Source: Gnetum montanum
Taxonomy: Eukaryota; Streptophyta; Gnetopsida; Gnetales; Gnetaceae
DNA length: 25,388 bases
Direction of reading: 5' to 3'
NCBI GenBank assembly: GCA_015680685.1
Contig: MNCI01003042.1
Coordinates: 99,659-125,046, forward strand
Shown here: positions 18,932 through 25,388 of the stretch, in pieces
How the letters are laid out: the number at the start of each line of letters is the position of its first letter
How positions within the stretch are numbered: position 1 is the stretch's first letter
Program-made: the position numbers and the translations under genes
The notes under the pieces: model-generated
The model's database searches: none
Told to the model about the DNA's origin: nothing
The model's input: only the letters and a program-made list of their open reading frames with translations

Positions 18932-21441
18932 TCATGTATGGTGTATTATGAAGGTTATGGTTCCTTGGATGAAAAGATTAAGGTTTTTGGAATTAATATG
19001 ATTGATTATTTCATTATAGCACTTAAGATTTGTAACAGTCTTACCCTTGTAATACCTTCTAGGTGTTGTGGTAGCTGTGTAGACACATTGTTGTTCACAC
19101 ACTTGATTGTTAAATGTATGGTGGGTTAGGGTATGAGGTGTGTTAATGTTGCAAATGTATGGCCCATGATCGCACCCTTGATCATGATACAGTGTGCATG
19201 GATTTGTTTGTCTCCCCACATTGCTAGATTCATTATGTTGGTTGGATGTTTGAGTAACAATGGATGGTGGCCCTTGTGTAGGATCAGAGGATGTTGGCTG
19301 TGAAAAGGAAGGCATTGCACTAGATTGACATTGTGTTGGTTTAAATGATGTGGTAGGTCCATGAGCATGGAGCTTCCACCTGGGGCCTATCCTAAAGAAA
19401 GGATGTTTCCAAGTTTTTAGTGGAAACCTATTGGTATCAACATGTTTATGCACATTTGCAGCACAAGTGTCATTCATTTATTGATGTGCTGGTGTTGAAC
19501 TTTCCTATGTCACTGGCAATGACATATGATAAGGTGAAGTATGAGGATATCAAGGATTGGATGGATGGAAAGAGGCACGAGTTGGTGATCCTTTAGGAGA
19601 TGTCATGGGTTGATGGTACTCAGGAGAGTGGTAGTGGTAATTTAAAGTGGAGGACGTAGAACTAGTTGGGGAAATAGGATGTTGAACATAATATCCATAT
19701 GATTTTAGCTAATAGGAAGGATAGGGTTGGTTTGGTGGTGGCCTCCCCCATGACTTAAAGTTTTGCCACTACGGTTGATGACAGTGTTGAGGTTGGTAAT
19801 AAGTTCCCCTAGGATAGTACAATTCATTGTGGGGATGTCTATAATTATCATGTGGAAGAGAAAATCTCTTGGGCATGTGCTTCTATATGAACTTTGGACT
19901 TAATGACATGCCCAATACTCATGTAGATGCAACAAGACCAGACAATGGTCCTTTGGATGGTTATATATGTAAATGTCACATCCATTATCTTCATCTATGG
20001 TTGAGTCTATAGCCTCACTTTCCTCAGCCATTTTTCCTATTTGTCAAAAGGTGTTTCTAGTTGTTTCTTGGTTCTACCTACTTAGTTTATTGTGATTGCC
20101 CGAGTTGTTCTATATAACCTTCTCCTCTACAGTTTCTACCAAAGTTGTAACTTTGTCGTGTATCCATTTTGACATCCTGTTAAACTTTGCTTGAAGTTCA
20201 TCGATAGACTTTTGTATTGACAAGAATCGGTGCAGAATTACCTAATTGAGGGTGGCTTCTTTCTCCTTACCATATATATGGACCTCCTTCTTTTGAAGAG
20301 TTGGATCCTAGTGATATTTCTTAACATTCTCCCATTTGCATATTTCTCCTTCTTCTTTCACCACATGCTCAATTAGCTCTTGGATCTAAAGGGTTCATAG
20401 CTCATATAATTGACCTAGGGCATACATCCTAAGGGTTTCCCTTGTTTCATTACAAAGCCCATCTATGATGTGGAAAAGTTTTATTTCCTTAGAGAAACCA
20501 TGGCTTGGGCATCTATTCAGTAGAGAATAATATTTATGTAAGGCCATGTCCAAGGGTTGATGTTATTCTTGCTTCCATCCTTGGATCTGTCTCCTTAGGT
20601 TGGACACCCTCACATAGGTTTGGTATTTCTTGTTGAAGAGTTCCAACATTGTGGACCAACATTAGATTGAATTTGGTTTCAATGATCTATACCAAACTTT
20701 GGCTCTATTGATTAGTGTCCTAGGAAGGAGCTTAAGATTTTGCCACCCACTTTCAATGTTGTAGAAAGCACAGGCATCATGGAAGGCTTCTAAATAATGT
20801 TGCAGATCAGAATCATAGCCTCCTACAAATTTAGAAATGTTATTCATATCAAGCTTGGGTAGGTGACTCTTTCTGCGATGCCTGTGAGATATGTTAACTA
20901 CCTCTATGATCTACATCAGGCTCTTAGTGGCCAATAAGGGTTTATTGTCATTAGACAAATTGTGATGAAAATTTCTATTTTTATTTTTTTGATCATGATG
21001 ATGTTATCTATGTTCATGTTGATGTCTTTGACTTTTCCCATGGGTTTGATTTTTTTTTATTCCTACCCTTTAGTGGAGCTTTATTTCCATACCTACGTTC
21101 ATTTTTGTTAGAACTAGATGTTGAAGAGAAAGAGAAATTGAGGAACTAGGAGAATCATGATGGCTTCTAGAGTTCTCCCCATGGTCCCTTGATTTATCTT
21201 GTCTAGGTTTAGAGGAGGTCCTTAGCCTTGAGGTCCTCCTTGTTCTAGGACTTTCTCCATCCCCTCAAGGGTTGTCTGTCTTAGGTGAATGTAGTCTTTG
21301 AGTGTTGTCAGGGTGGTCATGAACAAATGAAACCCCTACATAATTTTGGTCACTTCAATTTTCTTCACCATATATCTCGTTAGTTCTTTAATGAATGTTT
21401 TCGTTATATAGTGCATTATTGCTTCCTTGTGAAAGAGACAT
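18932..21441 (-). pseudogene. E1 gag-like polyprotein, decayed
   Basis: The start is ATG 21441-21439 (MSLSQGSNNALYNENIH). A basic Arg/Ser-rich N-terminal part follows (about 21300-21120). A retrotransposon gag homology domain lies at about 20850-20400: ISKFVGGYDSDLQHYLEAF, LKLLPRTLINRAKVWYRSL, then LDMALHKYYSLLN, RCPSHGF and NETRETLRMYALGQLYEL. A conserved YNHPKDHC-to-LLHLHEYW block lies near 19960-19900. A Pro/Ser/Thr/Gln/His-rich C-terminal part is open at 19477-18932. Stops (for example TAA and TGA within the first 35 codons) and frame changes make it a pseudogene. The gag domain would form the particle shell. I see neither a complete zinc knuckle nor a protease. Confidence 0.75.
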
Positions 21442-21547
21442 TGTTTTTAATTAATGATGTATGTGATTTAATATTTGCTAAAAGATATATCATTAATACG
21501 TTTACAATGATCGTGTATAATATAGCTGATCTAGATAACTAGCACCA
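21442..21547 (-). other. E1 leader between primer site and gag
   Basis: About 105 bases corresponding to E2 10124-10245. Both share GATGGTGCTAGTTATCTAGAT directly after the primer site and ATATCTTTTAG-like text further on. Retrotransposon leaders usually hold the packaging signal. No specific structure was identified. Confidence 0.5.
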
Positions 21548-21565
21548 TCCCCGGCAATGATGCCA
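21548..21565 (-). other. primer-binding site of E1 (tRNA-Asp type)
   Basis: On the minus strand TGGCATCATTGCCGGGGA begins two bases after the 5' LTR end. It differs from the remembered Athila/Tat tRNA-Asp primer site TGGCGCCGTTGCCGGGGA at three positions (GC to AT and G to A) and is better preserved than in E2. It fixes this LTR as the 5' one. Confidence 0.85.
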
Positions 21566-22307
21566 ATGATGAGCAACAAGGTACCCCTACACCCAACCAT
21601 ATGAATAACAAGTGTTCACGCATGATCCAATTGAATTCCATGGATAGGAGTAGTTGTGCATGTAAATCATTATGCTTCGATCATAGTTTGTTGTCATCCC
21701 ACTTGGACTAGTGGTAGCATTGTCATGTATGGTTTAGTCCAAAGTGAGGCATATGATGGATGTTGTCAAGCCCTATGTTGCTCCTAATGATGATAAAGAG
21801 ATAAATTAATTATGCTAGTTAATAGTGGAATGTAAAATCCAAGCTAGCCTACATGCAATGGGTATCAATTCCTAATCGTTTGCACATACCTTGGACTTCA
21901 TGTAACTATTGTTGGGATTACCAAGCATATGTCAATGGGCTTACCAAATGATACACTGCTGGGTTACCAAGTAATTGTAGTTAAGTGCTCACGAGCAGTC
22001 GCTTAATAACAGGAATAGTAAATAGTATTTAATGGAAACATTAACTAAAGAAAATAGTAAACAATTAAACAATTAAAAGCAATAATAAATCTAAGTGGAT
22101 GCTGCAATGATGGAAGTAATCTTGATCTTTATTTCTGGTCATGTAATGTGTCCAAGTACGCCACATCGAATAAGGATGCCGTACAATCACTAACATCACA
22201 TTAATGGCATACACTAAGAAACAATAGAACTTAGAATCACAAAGCTATGAAAAACTATCTAAAATTTGACAACTAAAACTATCTCCCAACCGTGCACCCA
22301 ACTGTTG

Positions 22308-22315
22308 TATTTATA
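22308..22315 (-). promoter_or_regulatory. TATA box in E1 5' LTR
   Basis: TATAAATA on the minus strand, in the context ACCTATAAATACAAC, at the same place as in the 3' LTR. It would drive the E1 genomic transcript leftwards. Confidence 0.7.
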
Positions 22316-22321
22316 GGTTAG

Positions 22322-22425
22322 CACAGAAGTGATGATATTGGATATCCAACATCATTTCTTGGGAGCCAATATCACGTATCCGATATTGAGGCTCAAATAT
22401 TGGGTACCTAATATCGGAGTTGACA
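22322..22425 (-). repeat. 14-bp periodic GATATC-type array in E1 5' U3
   Basis: On the minus strand the words GATATT, AATATT, AATATC and GATATT follow one another at 14-base steps (tails such as AGGTACCC and GGATACGT). A separate TTGGATATCCAATATC palindromic block lies nearer the TATA box. The framework is that of the E2 array, with a different tail (GGATACCC-type instead of GCATACAC-type). Confidence 0.75.
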
Positions 22426-22441
22426 AAATCATAATTCATTA

Positions 22442-22446
22442 GAAGA
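22442..22446. repeat. right target-site duplication of E1 (GAAGA)
   Basis: GAAGA directly follows the outer end of the 5' LTR and equals 8020-8024 outside the 3' LTR. A five-base match by chance is about 1 in 1000. The boundary on this side depends on accepting the decayed TTCATTA terminus. Confidence 0.8.
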
Positions 22447-22900
22447 CAACTGTAGGAACAATGTATGGTCAAGGAAGAATAAAGGGACTTAGCCATCCAT
22501 TCTCTCTCTAAGAAACTCATGTTGAAGGAAGACAACTTGAAAAGCCATCCCAAAATGACCCATATACTTTTATTTATTTCAATTTCTTTATTAATAAAGT
22601 TTATTTTATTTCCTTTTATATTTTTTCTAAGGTAGGATCTTAAGAGTAAATGAGAGCAAACCTAATCTCTTTGAAATAACTTCACCTAAGCTTGAACCTA
22701 GATCTTATGACTTTGAAAACAAGGAGCTTACCATCACTCCGATAGTAAGTGACAAGCAATATGTCATAGTAATAGTGATTAATACACAATATTAAAGATA
22801 TTTGATGTTTGCCGTGTCATCCTAACCAATATGTCACGGACAGGGTCATTGCCTAAAGATAGAGAGGGTCAATACCAAAAGACAGAGACAGCAGCTATAA
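22447..22900. other. unassigned intergenic sequence
   Basis: AT-rich sequence with T-rich runs near 22565-22630. No long open frame, RNA gene or repeat was recognised. Confidence 0.5.
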
Positions 22901-23698
22901 TGGATTTTGAATTTTTGATTACCGTATTGGATGCAGGTTAAAGCCCCACCTCAAATTCAGGTTGTTGTTTACTAACGCTACCAATGAAAGGATAATGTCT
23001 TCGGCTCTCCTCCACCAGCATTTTCTCCGATTAGTAATCATGACGAGACAGCTACCCATCCAATATTACCCTGTAACTGTGAAAGTCACGTTGACACATG
23101 TGAGTCCAAGCTCCAATTTTTGCTACTTTGAAAGAAACATCCATATATTTAAGTCGCAATTCTTTTTTGTTTCAACAAACAACAGTCTTCCCTTCTTTCG
23201 TATGGAATCCAGCTCTTTCCTTTTGAAAATTGTGACCTGATTTTCTTGGCTCCGATTGCATTTTCGTTGAATTGAGGGTCCACCATAGAACGCCTGTTAA
23301 TCATAATGTGCAGGAGAGGCATTGACGACTTCAAATTTGAAGCTTCGTTCTCATGTGCGTGTGATGACCAATTATCACCAGCCAGACATCCGGACATGTA
23401 TTCAAATGCATAAGCAGCAAACGTATACAATCACGTACAATCCAGATCCAACCTACAGCAAGAGCGAATCATTCAAAATATGTAACCCAATCGGGCAGTT
23501 AGAAAACAGCTTCGTCAAACGAGCGACGGAGTCAAATTAAAACCAGAGAAATTTCAGTATTCAAACCACGCTCACTGAGATTGACCATAAGCAACAGAGC
23601 GTGTTGTTGATTTCTTATTGAACAAAAATCTCAGTCACCATTCAACGTTATCGCTTGCTTTTCCTTTCTGCGCCGTCTCCTCCACAAGCAGTGTAAAA
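22901..23698 (+). promoter_or_regulatory. probable upstream region of the peptide gene
   Basis: Higher-complexity, less AT-rich sequence between E1 and the TATA box of the peptide gene. Visible plant cis-element words include ACGT cores (GTCACGTTGAC at about 23084, TCACGTAC at about 23431) and W-box words TTGAC(C) at about 23091 and 23581-23586. Such words are common by chance, and no function is claimed for any single one. Open frames here (22962-23240, 23322-23540) lack recognisable domains. Confidence 0.4.
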
Positions 23699-23706
23699 TA
23701 TAAATA
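23699..23706 (+). promoter_or_regulatory. TATA box of the peptide gene
   Basis: TATAAATA in the context AAAATATAAATACATG lies 174 bases upstream of the chosen ATG. A start of transcription 25-35 bases downstream would give a 5' untranslated region of about 140 bases with no upstream ATG. Confidence 0.65.
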
Positions 23707-23872
23707 CATGTACAGCCAAGCCATATTCATTTCACCTTACCACAGATAACAGGTGTATCCAATCCAACTGTTTCATATCATCATCCAATCCCCTGTTTTA
23801 TATTTTACGGCCTTTTGTAAATTTACTATCAACATCCGTTGCAGAAAAGCTTTACTGAAGAAGCCTGAAAAA

Positions 23873-24175
23873 ATGGCCATGCAAATGAGAGGATTGTTGT
23901 CAGCAATGTTTTTGCTATTGTTGTTTTTGTTCATGGCAATCACGGTGGAGTGCAGCAGACGAATACCCACAACGTCAGCGACATCATTTTGTGAAGAACA
24001 GAACAACAATAATCTGCAAATGAAGATGATGCCTCCTGGACTGCAAATGCCTTCATTCACTGTATCTGCCACTCACGTTCATTCTTCCTCCGGGGCAACT
24101 TCTTACACAGACCTCCTTCAGTCCCTGGATAAAACAGGTCGATCACCTTCGGCGCCTTCTGCAATTCACAACTGA
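23873..24175 (+). CDS. small secreted signalling-peptide precursor, IDA-like (CLE possible)
   Basis: A single-exon frame of 100 residues. ATG 23873 lies in a strong plant context (AAAAAATGGCC) and is the first ATG after the predicted transcription start. The open frame extends 40 codons further upstream, but without a good start. Residues 1-27 form a signal peptide: MAMQMR, a Leu/Phe-rich core AMFLLLLFLFMAITV, and probable cleavage after VEC. Residues 28-83 are a variable Asn/Met/Ser-rich propeptide. The C-terminus GRSPSAPSAIHN aligns with the IDA core PIPPSAPSKRHN at P4, S5, A6, P7, S8, H11 and N12. IDA peptides are secreted ligands of HAESA-type receptor kinases in organ separation. The Lys-Arg before His-Asn, important for receptor binding in IDA, is Ala-Ile here. 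The CLE consensus (RxxPSGPNPLHN) fits at P4, S5, P7, H11 and N12, with Ile for Leu at position 10, so a divergent CLE peptide is the main alternative. No frame damage is seen. Confidence 0.7.
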   Translation: MAMQMRGLLSAMFLLLLFLFMAITVECSRRIPTTSATSFCEEQNNNNLQMKMMPPGLQMPSFTVSATHVHSSSGATSYTDLLQSLDKTGRSPSAPSAIHN

Positions 24176-25388
24176 TCAGCAACAGAATCATCCATTTCTT
24201 TGACCATTCTTTTAAAGTGTAAAAAAGTTTGTTGTTTACGGAATTTCATTCTTTTGGCAATAATCCTTGCCTACAGGCTTACAGGGGTAGCAATAACAAT
24301 TGATTGTTACTTCTTAATTGGTTAAATTAATACGAAGCACAGCTTCAATACCAAGAATTCCACCAAGATGCACAGCTAAACCTCAAAGGGCATGCCAAAC
24401 CCTGCACAAAAATGTTTTGGCATCATAGTATTATATACCTATCATCTATTCTAATGTGCATATGACAGAGGAGCGTCTGCATCTGTATGTCTATATGTTG
24501 ATAAGTTTCGTACTTTCATGGGTTTTTGGTTGGCCTGAGAATGTAGATTATAAGCCACAACTTCCATTTCTCACGGAAACGTTTAATCCCATTTTTCGGG
24601 GGTTATGTTATATTCTTATTTTGGTTTTTAGCCACGGACATAGGGATTAGCAGCATAACCTCTTCAACACAGAAAAGGAAATGTAATCAAGGATAAAAAT
24701 TCAGGATCTTAGGATCTATGCTCATTTATTTCAAGAGCAAATTTCAGCTTTACTTTTTAATTAAGGAAAATTTTAATATTTTCCTTTCAATGTAAAGTGA
24801 GAACCATAATAACAATCAGATTTTGCAGGTATAAAGTAAGCAGTGAATACATTGTTTTATTCTTTAAACCAAAAAAGAAACAAGAAAATAAAATTTAGAT
24901 AAGCTAATTGAAGGTACTTAAAAGTAGCATTCTGCAACAATACAGCAATGAAACAAAAATAAAAAAGATGAAAAGTAAAAAGGAAGGTGCAGGAAAGAAA
25001 TAAGTAAAATAACACAAATTATCATTATCATCATTTGCCTTTATGTTATTTATGATGGGTTGACTTTTAATGTAGATAATGAATAAACTAAAATGAATAA
25101 TTAAGAGAATTTCATGAGCCAATACAAAGCCCTATAAAGTAAACAAGAAAACATAAAAAGTGAAAGGAAATAGGAGCAAACTATAAGAAAAGTCATCATT
25201 GAAAGTAACAACTATTTACACTTTGCTTTTGTGTTATGCTTTATTGTGTTTTGGAGGTGGTTGAACATAGCATATATAATATCATCCATGTAGGTCAACA
25301 AAACATATAAGATATCATTGTTGTAGGTTAGGGTGGAGGTAGCAANAGATGTTGAAGGAAAACATCTTGATACATAATCCTTCACAGG
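24176..25388. other. 3' flank of the peptide gene and AT-rich intergenic sequence
   Basis: The first about 100 bases are probably the 3' untranslated region (candidate AATAAT-type polyadenylation words near 24258). Beyond, the sequence is very AT-rich with A-rich runs near 24860-24980. An open frame at about 24462-24650 (MTEERLHLYVYML) has no recognised domain. No repeat or RNA gene was identified to the window end. One N is at 25346. Confidence 0.5.

Larger units (their letters stand above)
8025..22441 (-). mobile_element. E1: non-autonomous Ty3/gypsy-like (Athila/Tat-type) LTR retrotransposon, interrupted by E2
   Basis: On the minus strand the order is 5' LTR (22441-21567), primer-binding site (21565-21548), gag-like ORF (from 21441) and ORF2 (from 18741, broken off at about 16796). 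The C-terminus of ORF2 resumes at 9243-9073, followed by a G-rich tract and the 3' LTR (8883-8025). GAAGA flanks both ends. The two LTRs resemble each other more closely (roughly 85-90 % by eye) than either resembles the E2 LTR. The span is inflated by the nested E2. No protease, RT, RNase H or integrase motif is visible in the E1 parts, so it would depend on proteins from another element. Confidence 0.85.
21567..22441 (-). repeat. 5' LTR of E1
   Basis: On minus it starts TAATGAATTATG (the 3' LTR has TGATGAGCCATG; the outer end has decayed) and ends TTGCTCATCA, two bases before the primer site. It aligns with 8025-8883. Its GATATC-type array is 28 bases, exactly two 14-mers, longer than in the 3' LTR. 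TATA box at 22308-22315. Confidence 0.92.

Noticed and set aside
18932-19477. The 181-residue minus-strand frame as an independent host gene
   Set aside because: It is the Pro/Ser/His-rich C-terminal part of E1 gag, collinear with the equivalent part of E2.
9244-22441. A foldback DNA transposon or a palindromic amplification with about 6-kb arms
   Set aside because: LTR termini, primer-binding sites, GAAGA duplications and the stranded fragment at 8893-9243 are all explained by nested LTR elements. The arms are too diverged for a recent palindrome.
23322-23540. 72-residue frame upstream of the peptide gene
   Set aside because: It lies in the promoter interval of the peptide gene, with no domain or start context. 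Chance is the better explanation.
23753-23872. N-terminal extension of the peptide precursor to 140 residues
   Set aside because: The extension has no ATG, would bury the signal peptide behind 40 residues and matches the expected 5' untranslated region.
24462-24650. Short hydrophobic frame downstream of the peptide gene
   Set aside because: It contains hydrophobic stretches but has no homology, no clear promoter and no conserved feature that I can see.

Overview
The window looks like nuclear DNA of a seed plant with a large, repeat-rich genome. I saw no bacterial-type gene. A gymnosperm such as a conifer is plausible, because most elements are old, many CpG sites have decayed to TpG/CpA, and host genes are sparse. 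That assignment is inference from texture, not from a diagnostic gene. About 90 % of the recognisable content is decayed retroelement. The only host gene I can support is a small secreted-peptide gene near the right end.

Layout, left to right. (1) 1-82 is the 3' end of an LTR, in + orientation, inserted into the zinc-knuckle codons of a Ty1/copia element. (2) 84 to about 3577 is that broken copia element: protease, integrase, reverse transcriptase and RNase H remnants, a polypurine tract, and an LTR carrying a 24-bp tandem repeat. (3) 3621-3920 is an exact 6 x 50 bp minisatellite. (4) 3921-4620 holds nothing recognisable. (5) About 4620-7780 is a + strand LINE with a readable endonuclease and C-terminus, but most of its reverse transcriptase is deleted.

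(6) 8025-22441 is one minus-strand LTR retrotransposon (here E1). Its LTRs lie at 21567-22441 (5') and 8025-8883 (3'), flanked by a perfect 5-bp duplication GAAGA. A second, related plus-strand element (E2, 9244 to about 16785) is nested inside E1's second ORF. A deletion at about 16785-16796 removed E2's 3' LTR and roughly 0.5 kb of E1. Because E1 and E2 are relatives in opposite orientation, the region reads as a large imperfect inverted repeat. Both have a primer-binding site of the tRNA-Asp type (Athila/Tat-like Ty3/gypsy). Both encode a gag-like protein and then a second long ORF (ORF2) with a domain resembling plant 'putative transposon protein' sequences and a coiled-coil tail. Neither shows protease, RT, RNase H or integrase, so the family appears non-autonomous. 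E2 also carries a short SINE-like insertion with an 11-bp target duplication and about 1.7 kb of extra unassigned sequence. The U3 regions carry a 14-bp periodic GATATC array.

(7) 22447-23698 is intergenic sequence leading into a promoter. (8) 23873-24175 encodes a 100-residue precursor with a signal peptide, ending in a C-terminal motif like IDA (INFLORESCENCE DEFICIENT IN ABSCISSION) peptides and partly like CLE peptides. (9) The remainder is AT-rich with no recognised gene. The window contains 299 Ns (10320-10618) and one further N at 25346.

All homology statements come from reading translations by eye. No search or alignment was run.
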